Shown here: piece by piece, positions 1-6,439 of the stretch | Position numbering within the stretch: the first letter of the stretch is position 1 | Layout: the number at the start of each line of letters is the position of its first letter | Assembly: GCA_029263175.1 (NCBI GenBank) | Contig: JAJCXZ010000015.1 | Coordinates: 1 to 34,021 of the forward strand | Direction of reading: 5' to 3' | DNA length: 34,021 bases | Source: Acidimicrobiales bacterium | Lineage (GTDB): Bacteria; Actinomycetota; Acidimicrobiia; Acidimicrobiales; Aldehydirespiratoraceae | Program-made: the position numbers and the translations under genes | The notes under the pieces: model-generated | What the model was told of the DNA's origin: nothing | Seen by the model: the letters and a program-made list of their open reading frames with translations, nothing else | Databases searched by the model: none

Positions 1-54
1 GCCATGCCGCTGATTCGCGTCACCCGAATCGACCCCGCCGAGGTGTTCCGATGA
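1..54 (+). CDS. FtsX/MacB-type ABC permease, C-terminal end only
   Basis: Only the last 17 codons are in the window. They read [17 protein letters not shown] and then stop at TGA 52-54. The ending R-x-DPAEVFR is typical of FtsX/MacB-type permeases, whose last transmembrane helix is followed by a short tail such as I-x-PAEVLR. The stop overlaps the ATG of the downstream ATPase (ATGA at 51-54), so the two are translationally coupled and probably form one transporter. Family assignment rests on a short tail plus context. Confidence 0.7.
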   Translation, partial: AMPLIRVTRIDPAEVFR

Positions 55-941
55 CACCAGTCCTCAGCCTTGAAGCGGTCACGAAGACGTTCACCACCGG
101 ATCAACCACCATCGCCGCGGTCGATCACATCGACCTGACCGTCGACCCGGGCGAACTCGTCATCATCATGGGTCCCTCCGGCTCCCGAAAGTCGACACTG
201 CTCCAGATCATCGGCGCACTGCTCTCACCCACATCAGGCACCGTGAGCATCAATGGTCGTCCGTTGGGGAGCCTCACCCATCGCGAACTCGCAGACCTGC
301 GTCTGCACGACATCGGCTTCATCTTCCAGGGCTTCAACCTGCTCGACGCCCTCAACGCCACCGACAATGTCGCCGCCCCCGCGGCCCTGACTGGCATGAA
401 GCGCAGTGCCCGCCGCCTCCGGGCGCAAGTGCTGCTCGATCAGCTCGATCTCGCCGACCGTTCCCATCACCGGCCCGACCAGCTCTCCGGTGGGGAGAAG
501 CAACGGGTCGCCATCGCACGCGCGCTCATCAACAACCCGTCCCTGATCCTTGCCGACGAGCCCACCGCAAACCTCGACGCTGCCTCGGGCTACCAGGTCC
601 TCCACCTCCTCCAAGACATTGCAGCCGCCACCGGCAAGACCGTTCTGATCGTCACCCACGACCACCGCATCGCCGACGCCGCCGACCGGCTCCTCTGGCT
701 CACCGACGGCGTCCTCCACGACCGACACGCCGACTTCGCCACTGCCATCGACCCCGTCTGCGGAATGGAGATCCTCATCGAGCGTGCCGCCGCCACCCGC
801 ACATCCGGTGACAGTCAGACGTTGTCGTTCTGCTCCCAACTATGCGCTGACAAGTACGACCTGCGTCCCAACTTCTATGACCTCCCACAGGCCGGGAGTG
901 CCGTGAACCGCCCACCCATCAATCATCCCCAGCGGTCCTGA
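51..941 (+). CDS. ABC transporter ATP-binding protein with C-terminal YHS metal-binding domain
   Basis: The 296-residue protein has an ABC ATPase of the LolD/MacB type at about residues 5-225, partner of the FtsX-like permease ending just upstream. Visible motifs are Walker A at 41-49, a Q-loop (FQGFN), the signature LSGGEKQR, Walker B ([12 protein letters not shown]) and an H-loop (IVTHD). Walker A reads GPSGSRKST: the glycine before the catalytic lysine is arginine (codon cga; gga would give glycine). After the ATPase, from about residue 232, comes a YHS/TRASH-like segment starting DPVCGM and continuing with FCSQLC and a Y/F-rich end. This module binds heavy metals and often precedes copper ATPases. 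The MerR and CxxC genes that follow support a metal-export or metal-sensing role. The substrate is inferred. It overlaps the next gene by one base. Confidence 0.9.
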   Translation: MTPVLSLEAVTKTFTTGSTTIAAVDHIDLTVDPGELVIIMGPSGSRKSTLLQIIGALLSPTSGTVSINGRPLGSLTHRELADLRLHDIGFIFQGFNLLDALNATDNVAAPAALTGMKRSARRLRAQVLLDQLDLADRSHHRPDQLSGGEKQRVAIARALINNPSLILADEPTANLDAASGYQVLHLLQDIAAATGKTVLIVTHDHRIADAADRLLWLTDGVLHDRHADFATAIDPVCGMEILIERAAATRTSGDSQTLSFCSQLCADKYDLRPNFYDLPQAGSAVNRPPINHPQRS

Positions 942-1399
942 TGCTCATCGGAGAACTTGCCGACAAGGCCGGCGTCGGAGCAAAGACGGTTCGCTACTAC
1001 GAATCCATCGGCCTCATGCCCGAGCCCGACCGCACACCAACCGGATACCGCGACTACGCACCCGACGCCCTCGAGCGACTTCGCTTCATTCGCGACAGCC
1101 AAGCCACAGGCCTCGCCCTGGCCGAGATCCACTCCATCCTCGAGCTCAAAGCCTCAGGCGCACGGACCTGTCACCACACCCAAGAACTCCTGTCGGAGCA
1201 TCTCGCCGACATCGACCACCAGATCCACCAGCTGCAAACCACGCGGCGCCAACTCGTCGAACTCGCCGACCGAGCCGGGGGCTTGGACCCGATCGACTGC
1301 ACCGATCCCAACCGCTGCCAAGTCATCGAAACCCACCGCCACCCACCGACGCCCGTCCCACCCCGAAGAATCGAACACCAAAGGAACACCAGCAAATGA
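941..1399 (+). CDS. MerR-family heavy-metal-responsive transcriptional regulator
   Basis: The 152-residue protein has a MerR winged-helix N-terminus ([21 protein letters not shown], then GYRDY) and a long dimerisation helix. Cysteines at 77, 120 and 126 resemble the three-cysteine pattern of metal sensors such as MerR and ZntR; C120 and C126 lie in a short loop after the helix, where these proteins bind metal. It would bind the spacer of a promoter and activate the operon on metal binding. The metal (Hg, Cu, Zn, Cd or Pb) cannot be told from sequence alone. Its ATG overlaps the ABC gene stop by one base, and its own stop overlaps the chaperone gene by four, so it is probably co-transcribed. 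The tail after residue 130 is Pro/His/Arg-rich and looks disordered. Confidence 0.92.
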   Translation: MLIGELADKAGVGAKTVRYYESIGLMPEPDRTPTGYRDYAPDALERLRFIRDSQATGLALAEIHSILELKASGARTCHHTQELLSEHLADIDHQIHQLQTTRRQLVELADRAGGLDPIDCTDPNRCQVIETHRHPPTPVPPRRIEHQRNTSK

Positions 1400-1596
1400 C
1401 CACCGACACCCGCACCTACACCGTCCCAACCATCAGCTGCGACCACTGCAAGAAGGCCATCGAGGACAAAGTCACCCCGCTCGCCGGCGTCGACACCGTC
1501 ACCGTCGACGTCGAGAACAAGACCGTCACCGTCATCGGCGGCGACTCCACCGCCATCGAGGCCGCTATCACTGATGCCGGCTACGCCGTCGCGTGA
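1396..1596 (+). CDS. Heavy-metal-associated (HMA) domain protein, CopZ-like metallochaperone
   Basis: The 66-residue protein is essentially one ferredoxin-like HMA domain. The metal-binding CxxC is CDHC at residues 15-18, followed by KKAIE and the usual beta strands ending in DAGYAVA. Proteins of this size (CopZ/Atx1-like) bind Cu(I) or another soft metal and hand it to a transporter or sensor. The gene starts inside the end of the MerR gene (ATGA overlap) and ends in a GTGA overlap with the next small gene. Here the partner could be the YHS domain of the ABC ATPase or the permease, since no P-type ATPase is visible in the window. Copper specificity is a family-based guess. Confidence 0.92.
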   Translation: MTTDTRTYTVPTISCDHCKKAIEDKVTPLAGVDTVTVDVENKTVTVIGGDSTAIEAAITDAGYAVA

Positions 1597-1829
1597 CCTC
1601 CTGGGTCAACCGCACTGCCACAGCGGTCACCGACGACTTCCACGACGCCGTGCGGTTCTCAGCGGACCGACTACCTCTGGCCCAGGCACACGCGCTGTGG
1701 CTCGTCGACGTCTGCCATACCACCTACACGCAAGGAGCGATCGAAACCGGGACAACCCCAAAGCGATTCGCCAAACGGGCCCACGTCGCCCGCACCACCA
1801 TCCGCAACACCCTCCCAGGACCCACATGA
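1593..1829 (+). CDS. Small helix-turn-helix protein of unknown function
   Basis: A 78-residue protein starting with GTG in a GTGA overlap with the chaperone gene. I do not recognise a family with confidence. The C-terminal half (about residues 40-75: ALWLVDVCHTTYTQGA, then TPKRFAKRAHVARTTIRNTL) has the rhythm of a helix-turn-helix. It could be compared with sigma-70 region 4 or with an Xre-type HTH. Its stop overlaps the start of the lipoprotein gene (ATGA at 1826-1829). The coupling on both sides is the best evidence that it is real. It may be a second regulator of the operon or a remnant of a sigma factor. Confidence 0.65.
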   Translation: MTSWVNRTATAVTDDFHDAVRFSADRLPLAQAHALWLVDVCHTTYTQGAIETGTTPKRFAKRAHVARTTIRNTLPGPT

Positions 1830-2629
1830 CCCACCTTCGACCGCTCCTTGTTGTCACATCCGTGGCGGCTCTTCTCCTGTCAGCATGCGCAGCGGAGAGC
1901 CCTGAGGAAGTCCAGCCGATCAGCGCAATCCTCGACTCAGACATCAACATCGCCTTCGACGCGTCCGGCACCAGTGCGAACCTCACCGTGGACACCAACA
2001 TCCCGGTGGCCTGCGCCGTCATCTTCGGCACAGATGACTCCTACGGGTCGATTGCCGTCGACAACGACATGCAAGGAGGTGCGCACCACGATCACGGTCC
2101 CGTGCTCTCGGGGCTTCTTCCCGACACTGAGTACCAGTACATCCTCCAAGGCTCCGACGCTGCCGGCACCCTCTATCGCAGTGAGCCGCTCACGTTCCGC
2201 ACGCCACCAGCGTCGGCCGACCCCATCGACGCCGCCATCGGAAACAACGTCGCCGTGGACGGAACCGTTGTCAACGTCAGCTCTGAGTTCTCCGATGCCT
2301 TCCGCGCCGCCAACGCCATCGATGGTGACACCTCCACACAGTGGTCCACCGCAGGAGATGGCGACAACGCCTCCATCGAGATCGACCTTGGCCAAACTCA
2401 GCTCATCACTGCGGTTGCCTTTCGCACACGGCAGATGACCGACGGCACCGCGATCACCGAAACCTTCACCATCCAGATCGACGGCGAGACCCTCGGCCCG
2501 TACCCCGCCGGCCCGGAGCCGGCCGTCCTCGACCAGGCGATCAGTGGCCGCACCGTCCGAATCGACGCCGAACAAACAACCGGTGGGAACACCGGCGCCA
2601 CCGAAATCGAGATCTACGCCACCCAATGA
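1826..2629 (+). CDS. Secreted lipoprotein with Fn3-like and F5/8 type C (discoidin) domains
   Basis: I chose ATG 1826 because it opens directly into a lipoprotein signal: MTHLRP, a hydrophobic stretch, and the lipobox LLSA-C with Cys21 as the lipidated residue. This start also makes the ATGA overlap with the previous gene. The open frame continues upstream but has no signal peptide there. The mature protein (267 residues with signal) has a beta-rich domain at about 35-130, ending GLLPDTEYQY, like the Fn3/purple-acid-phosphatase N-terminal domain and carrying a GGAHHDHG histidine cluster. A discoidin-like domain follows at about 145-265 (AANAIDGDTSTQWST; IEIDLGQ). Discoidin domains usually bind glycans or lipids; the His cluster could bind metal. 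It is the last gene of the metal operon. Confidence 0.85.
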   Translation: MTHLRPLLVVTSVAALLLSACAAESPEEVQPISAILDSDINIAFDASGTSANLTVDTNIPVACAVIFGTDDSYGSIAVDNDMQGGAHHDHGPVLSGLLPDTEYQYILQGSDAAGTLYRSEPLTFRTPPASADPIDAAIGNNVAVDGTVVNVSSEFSDAFRAANAIDGDTSTQWSTAGDGDNASIEIDLGQTQLITAVAFRTRQMTDGTAITETFTIQIDGETLGPYPAGPEPAVLDQAISGRTVRIDAEQTTGGNTGATEIEIYATQ

Positions 2630-2681
2630 CCCGCGCCAGCCTGCCGGGGACCGTCGCATGATGTGTGTAACGGTGCCGTGG

Positions 2682-2703
2682 GCCGAGATCATTCACGCTC
2701 GGC
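2682..2703 (+). terminator. Weak inverted repeat after the metal operon
   Basis: GCCGAG at 2682-2687 pairs perfectly with CTCGGC at 2698-2703 around a 10-nt loop, about 50 nt after the lipoprotein stop. There is no T-run after it, so intrinsic termination is only a possibility. Confidence 0.25.
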
Positions 2704-2810
2704 AAAGCTCGGGTGCGCAAGGCCGCCGCTGGTGACGCCGAAAGTTACGTGTTGCCGTGGATCTCTTAGCAGTCGAACACCGAGCGCCGTGCAGCAGGCG
2801 TGCAACTCGC

Positions 2811-2860
2811 AGTGAACAACAGCGCACAACAGCGCACAACAGCGAGCACTACGCACAACA
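2811..2860 (+). repeat. Short tandem repeat array (AGCGCACAAC unit)
   Basis: AGCGCACAAC occurs twice in exact tandem at 2821-2840. Degenerate copies flank it (AGTGAACAAC at 2811-2820, AGCGAGCACT at 2841-2850, ACGCACAAC at 2851-2859). The array lies about 60-110 nt from the tRNA fragment. This is where arm-type integrase or excisionase sites often sit, which is an inference. Confidence 0.45.
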
Positions 2861-2920
2861 CGAGACCGCTCGTGACCTGCGTGTTCACGCGAATGTCCTG
2901 GTCGGAGCATGGCGGGATCG

Positions 2921-2966
2921 CTGCTTTGGGAGCAGGGGGTCGGGAGTTCAAATCTCCCCGTCCCGA
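2921..2966 (+). other. 3' fragment of tRNA-Pro(UGG): probable attachment site (attL/attR)
   Basis: The sequence reads as the 3' part of a tRNA. The anticodon loop is CTTTGGGAG with anticodon TGG at 2926-2928, flanked by TGC/GCA stem bases. A 5-nt variable loop follows, then a perfect T arm (GGGAG, TTCAAAT, CTCCC), then an acceptor strand CGTCCCG with discriminator A at 2966. G72 and A73 are hallmarks of tRNA-Pro. No 5' half is present: the expected CGGGACG start and a D arm are absent, and the match stops abruptly at 2921. There is no encoded CCA. This is the classic product of integrase-mediated insertion into a tRNA 3' end. The fragment is on the + strand, so the element should lie to its left and the chromosome to its right. 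The intact tRNA should lie beyond the left edge of the window. Confidence 0.8.
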
Positions 2967-3005
2967 CAAAAATCACTTCAGAGTGCCTGACTACAGTGGC
3001 GGGCC

Positions 3006-3503
3006 ATGACTGACAGCACCTCTGACGCAGCAGAGAATCCCGATGCCGAAGGCGACCTGCATCGCCATCAGGCGATCGAGGCGAACAATTCCGTCTGGGA
3101 CCTCTACGACGGCCGCACCTACGGACCCGATGATGTCGACGAGCTCCTCGGACGGGCCTACGCCGCGGCCCATCACTGGCGTCGGGCATCCGGGCGCAGT
3201 CCGGCCAATGCTGCCCGAGCGTCGTGGCTCCTTTCCCGCTGTCACGCTGTGCTTGGTCATGGCGAGCTCGCCCTCCACCACGCCGAGCAGTCCGCACGCG
3301 TCGTTGAAGGCGCGGGGCTGCACGATTTCGACCTGGCCTACGCCCACGAAGCTCTCGCCCGAGCGCTCGCCTGTCTCGGCCAGATGGACGACGCAGCCGC
3401 CGAACTGGCGCTGGCGAGGGCCGTGGTCGTTGCCCGTTCCGAGGATCGAGCGATCGTCGAGAGCGACATCAATGCTGAACCCTGGTTTGGGCTCGTCCTC
3501 TAG
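3006..3503 (+). CDS. Alanine-rich TPR-like helical protein
   Basis: A 165-residue soluble protein with no signal peptide. From about residue 45 it is almost entirely alpha-helical and Ala/Leu/Arg-rich, with helix pairs resembling tetratricopeptide repeats (around 68-100, AARASWLLSRCHAVLG and following, and around 102-140, AYAHEALARALACLGQMDDAAAEL). Repeats of this kind usually mediate protein contacts; no catalytic motif is visible. A GGCGGG stretch precedes the ATG. It is the first gene to the right of the tRNA fragment, so it probably belongs to the resident chromosome. The next gene starts only 9 nt after its stop, suggesting co-transcription. The partner and process are unknown. Confidence 0.75.
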   Translation: MTDSTSDAAENPDAEGDLHRHQAIEANNSVWDLYDGRTYGPDDVDELLGRAYAAAHHWRRASGRSPANAARASWLLSRCHAVLGHGELALHHAEQSARVVEGAGLHDFDLAYAHEALARALACLGQMDDAAAELALARAVVVARSEDRAIVESDINAEPWFGLVL

Positions 3504-3512
3504 GCTCACCCA

Positions 3513-4142
3513 ATGCTCACGCGACTCAAGGCGGAGGTTGCCTGGTTCGGACGAACCGTCTCCCCCGCCGAACGACGTTTCGCGGGTTGGCTCGGCTGGG
3601 CTTCTGTGCTTGTCATGGTCGGCCTGACCCTCACCGGTGCCTGGCAGTTCTTTCGCCACGAGCCCGACCCTGACTGGTTCAGCTACACCACCGAGGGTGG
3701 ACTCACTGGCGCCAGCAAACCATCCACCGGCGGGGCAGAACTCCACGCACTGTTCGGTGATGCCGCGTTCGTTCTCGCCCTGTTCGGTGGCGCGTGGTTT
3801 GCCTACAAGATCGTGTTCCGCGTTCCGAAGTTCGCCGCTCTTGCCGCGCTCGTGGCCCTTGCGGCCAACATCACGGGGTCGGTGATCCGGTTCAACGCCG
3901 TGAAGATCAACGGTCGCACTCTCGAGCAGGCCGATGACGGCTACCTCCAGATCTTCACGGGCGACGTGGACTTCGTGGTCAACGGTCGTCAGGAACTCGG
4001 GCCGACCGCGATACGGCTCTTCACCTTCGGGCACATCGCCACGGTGCCGGTGCTGCTGATTGCCGGCTGGTTCATGCTGACCCGATCGCGCCAGGCCAGA
4101 GAGAGTGAGCAGTCAGCTACCGCTCACCCCAGCTCTGCATGA
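3513..4142 (+). CDS. Four-helix integral membrane protein, possibly cytochrome-b-like
   Basis: A 209-residue protein with four clear hydrophobic segments at about 24-46, 76-98, 101-125 and 168-190. Between helices 1 and 2 is a polar loop (about 50-74). Histidines sit at the start of helix 2 (GAELHALFGDAAF) and helix 4 (FTFGHIATVP). The arrangement recalls small four-helix b-type cytochromes, but I cannot show heme ligands in the right register. The function is left open. It follows the TPR-like gene by 9 nt. Its last 26 nt overlap, tail to tail, the end of the minus-strand nitronate monooxygenase gene. Confidence 0.75.
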   Translation: MLTRLKAEVAWFGRTVSPAERRFAGWLGWASVLVMVGLTLTGAWQFFRHEPDPDWFSYTTEGGLTGASKPSTGGAELHALFGDAAFVLALFGGAWFAYKIVFRVPKFAALAALVALAANITGSVIRFNAVKINGRTLEQADDGYLQIFTGDVDFVVNGRQELGPTAIRLFTFGHIATVPVLLIAGWFMLTRSRQARESEQSATAHPSSA

Positions 4143-5208
4143 CCGACTCGGCCTCGCTCACGAGGTCATTCATCACCGCGGCCACCGGCCGAACCTCCTT
4201 GGCATAGCCGATCCCCTGGCCGGCGCCTGAATGCAACAGCGGCTCGACACCGTGTTCGTCGATCGCACCGAGCAGGTCGCCGACCAGGACGTCCTGGTAC
4301 GGCATCTTGAGCGGAGAGGGTGCCCCCTCGGCCTCCCATTCATCACTCCACGCGCTACGGATCTGGCGGAACGTCTTGCCGCTCTCGCTGCGAGTGATCA
4401 CGGTGTCAGCCGATGTTGCTCGGAGAAGCTTGTCGACGAGCGCCGGTTGCATATGGCCAGTGTGCTCATCGGTGGTGAGCCAGATCGTGCCCGTCCAGAC
4501 ACCTGCTGCACCCATCGCCAGTGCAGCCGCCACATGACGCCCGGTCGCAACCCCGCCGGCGGCAAGCACCGGGATGTCGCCGCACGCATCGACGATCTGG
4601 GGAACCAGCGTGAAGGTACCGATCGTGCCGGTGTGAGCCCCCGCCTCGGCGCCCTGAGCAACGATGAAGTCGACTCCCGAACTCACCGCTCGGCGCACAT
4701 GGCGCGGACTGCCGATGAGGGCCGCAGTCATCTTGCCCAACTCCTTGGCCTTGTCGACGGCCGGCCGCGGGGCACCGATGCCGCAGGCGAAGAGATCGAC
4801 TTCGCTCGCCATCACCGCTTCGAGTTGCTCCGCTTCGATCTCGGCGGACCGGATGAAGCGGGTCCGCATACCCGGTCCGCTCGGTTCAGGGACCTCGTAC
4901 TTGTCGACGAGTCCCTCCACAAACGCTCGATGGCCATCGGGAATGTGGGCCTCGATGGCGTCTCGGCTGTTGTGCTCGGGCATGCCGTCGGGCAGGACCA
5001 GATCGACACCGAACGGCTTGTCGCCGACCAACCGTCGAATCTCGGCAAGCTCATCGGCGATCTCGTGGGGGAACCGGCGAGTGGCGCCATAGACACCGAT
5101 ACCGCCGGAATTCGTCACGGCCGCCACCGTGGCGATGTCGTGGGCGAATCCGAAGATCGGATACTCGATTCCGAGCCGATCGGACAGGGCAGTTGACAGG
5201 GTGCCCAT
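4117..5208 (-). CDS. Nitronate monooxygenase-like (2-nitropropane dioxygenase family) flavoprotein
   Basis: The 363-residue protein is an FMN-dependent TIM barrel of the NMO/2-nitropropane dioxygenase family. It starts with LGIEYPIFG, carries the family motif QGAEAGAHTG at about 185-194 (catalytic-type His192; most relatives have EAGGH), and the phosphate-binding stretch IPVLAAGGVATGRHV at about 212-226 followed by GAAGVWTGT. Characterised relatives oxidise alkyl nitronates; many of unknown substrate act as enoyl reductases or oxidases in acyl-CoA catabolism. It is the last gene of a three-gene minus operon, and its ATG overlaps the acyl-CoA dehydrogenase stop by one base. A role in fatty or alicyclic acyl-CoA breakdown is therefore more likely than nitronate detoxification, but this is inference. 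Confidence 0.88.
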   Translation of the reverse strand: MGTLSTALSDRLGIEYPIFGFAHDIATVAAVTNSGGIGVYGATRRFPHEIADELAEIRRLVGDKPFGVDLVLPDGMPEHNSRDAIEAHIPDGHRAFVEGLVDKYEVPEPSGPGMRTRFIRSAEIEAEQLEAVMASEVDLFACGIGAPRPAVDKAKELGKMTAALIGSPRHVRRAVSSGVDFIVAQGAEAGAHTGTIGTFTLVPQIVDACGDIPVLAAGGVATGRHVAAALAMGAAGVWTGTIWLTTDEHTGHMQPALVDKLLRATSADTVITRSESGKTFRQIRSAWSDEWEAEGAPSPLKMPYQDVLVGDLLGAIDEHGVEPLLHSGAGQGIGYAKEVRPVAAVMNDLVSEAESVMQSWGER

Positions 5209-6404
5209 CAGGCATGCCTCCGTAGTTCTCGGCGGGCTATGCCCATCAGGTGTACTTCGTCCGGCCCATCAGCGATACGCAGGCCACGAAGGGACGCGTA
5301 CCAGCGCGCCAGCGGAGTGTCATCCGACACTCCGGCCGCACCGAAGACCTGAATCGCCCGGTCGACCACGGTGGTCGCCGAACGCATGACCTGCACCTTG
5401 ATCTGTGACATGTGCGGAGCGGATGCCTTGTCGCCCTGAGTGTCCATCAACCAAGCAGTTCGGAGGACCATGAGCCGTGCCGCCTCGATCTCGATACGAG
5501 CCTCACCGATCCAGTCCATGACGTTGGATCGAGTGCTGACCGCGGCACCGAAAGTGGAACGACTCGGCGCTCGTTCACACATCAAGCGAAGCGCCTCCTC
5601 GGTGATGCCGATGATCCGCATGCAGTGCTGAACCCGGGCCGGTCCGAGTCGAGCCTGGCCGATGGCGAATCCTCCGCCGATGTCACCCAACACATTGGCA
5701 TCGGGCACTCGGACATCCTCGAGGGTCAGCTCGACATGGCCGTCCTCATCGAGGTAGCCGAATTTCGGGAGGTTCCGGATCACGGTCACTCCTGGTGTGT
5801 CCACCGGCACGATGAACTGAGTGTGCCGGCCGTGAGCGGGACCATCGGGTGCCGTGTTCGCAACTGTCATCATGTAGGTGCACTTGGGGTGCAGGACCCC
5901 GCTGATGTACCACTTGCGCCCGTTCAGCACCCAGTGGTCACCGTCCGGCACGGCCGTGGTGGCGATGTTTCCCGCGTCGCTCGACGCAACTGCCGGTTCG
6001 GTCATGGCGAAGGCGGACTTGATCTGCCCGTCCAGCTGAGGCTCGAGCCACTGCCCCTTCTGATCCGGGCTGCCGTAGGTGATCATCGCGTCGCCGTTGA
6101 TGTTGGACGGTGCATCACAGTTCGTCACCTCCTGGGCCAGCGGATGAGGACCCAGGTATTCCGCCAACTGCGCATACTCGGTGAACAGCAGCCCTGGCCC
6201 GTAGTCAGGGTGGCGAACGCAGAGGTTCCAGAGTCCTGCAGCCTTCGCCTCTGCGATCAGTCGCTCCGTCGTCGCTGACGGCGCACCCGGATTGGCGACG
6301 CGCTCGGCGGCCACCGTGTCGATCGCGGGGTTGACCCGAGATTCGACGAAGTCACCGAGCTGGGCGTGATACTCATTGCTCCGTGTCGACTGGGCGAAGT
6401 CCAT
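5208..6404 (-). CDS. Acyl-CoA dehydrogenase (ACAD10/11-like)
   Basis: The 398-residue protein is a flavin-dependent acyl-CoA dehydrogenase that would introduce a 2,3-double bond into an acyl-CoA. It contains the FAD-binding stretch AFAMTEPAVASSD (131-143), the WYISG motif near 165-169, a C-terminal four-helix domain, and a terminal ADGPDEVH segment. In this segment Asp replaces the Glu that serves as base in the YEG-type enzymes; ADGPDEVH is, from memory, common in ACAD10/11-like members. I chose ATG 6404 (MDFAQSTRSNEYH) over a start 52 codons upstream because the extra residues are Arg-rich, unrelated to the family and overlap the preceding gene. It sits 35 nt downstream of the CoA-transferase gene and couples to the flavoprotein gene. 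Confidence 0.93.
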   Translation of the reverse strand: MDFAQSTRSNEYHAQLGDFVESRVNPAIDTVAAERVANPGAPSATTERLIAEAKAAGLWNLCVRHPDYGPGLLFTEYAQLAEYLGPHPLAQEVTNCDAPSNINGDAMITYGSPDQKGQWLEPQLDGQIKSAFAMTEPAVASSDAGNIATTAVPDGDHWVLNGRKWYISGVLHPKCTYMMTVANTAPDGPAHGRHTQFIVPVDTPGVTVIRNLPKFGYLDEDGHVELTLEDVRVPDANVLGDIGGGFAIGQARLGPARVQHCMRIIGITEEALRLMCERAPSRSTFGAAVSTRSNVMDWIGEARIEIEAARLMVLRTAWLMDTQGDKASAPHMSQIKVQVMRSATTVVDRAIQVFGAAGVSDDTPLARWYASLRGLRIADGPDEVHLMGIARRELRRHA

Positions 6405-6439
6405 AGCGACGGAGTCTCGCGCAGCTGCTGACGTCCGAC

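Larger units (their letters stand above)
2630..2920 (+). other. Non-coding right end of the putative integrated element
   Basis: No credible gene is seen on either strand between the lipoprotein stop and the tRNA fragment. The open frames here are short, cross the tRNA remnant and have no recognisable domain. The stretch holds a weak inverted repeat (2682-2703) and a short direct-repeat array (2811-2860), both listed separately. No integrase gene is visible, so it would have to lie at the other, unseen end of the element. Confidence 0.5.

Noticed and set aside
1574-1825. Upstream extension of the lipoprotein frame
   Set aside because: The added residues are Arg/His-rich, contain no signal and overlap the HTH gene. 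ATG 1826 gives a perfect lipobox and an ATGA overlap.
2890-2966. A complete tRNA gene
   Set aside because: Only the 3' part from the anticodon arm onward is present. No D arm or matching 5' acceptor strand CGGGACG is found upstream.
2689-3297. Long minus-strand frames containing GRFELPTPCSQS or GRGDLNSRPPAPK-like peptides
   Set aside because: These peptides are well-known artefacts of translating tRNA 3' ends in reverse. The frames run across the tRNA-Pro fragment and antisense to the TPR-like gene.
4231-5196. Long plus-strand frame opposite the NMO-like gene
   Set aside because: Shadow of the minus-strand gene: Arg/Asp/His-rich, no domain, and the minus frame has complete family motifs.
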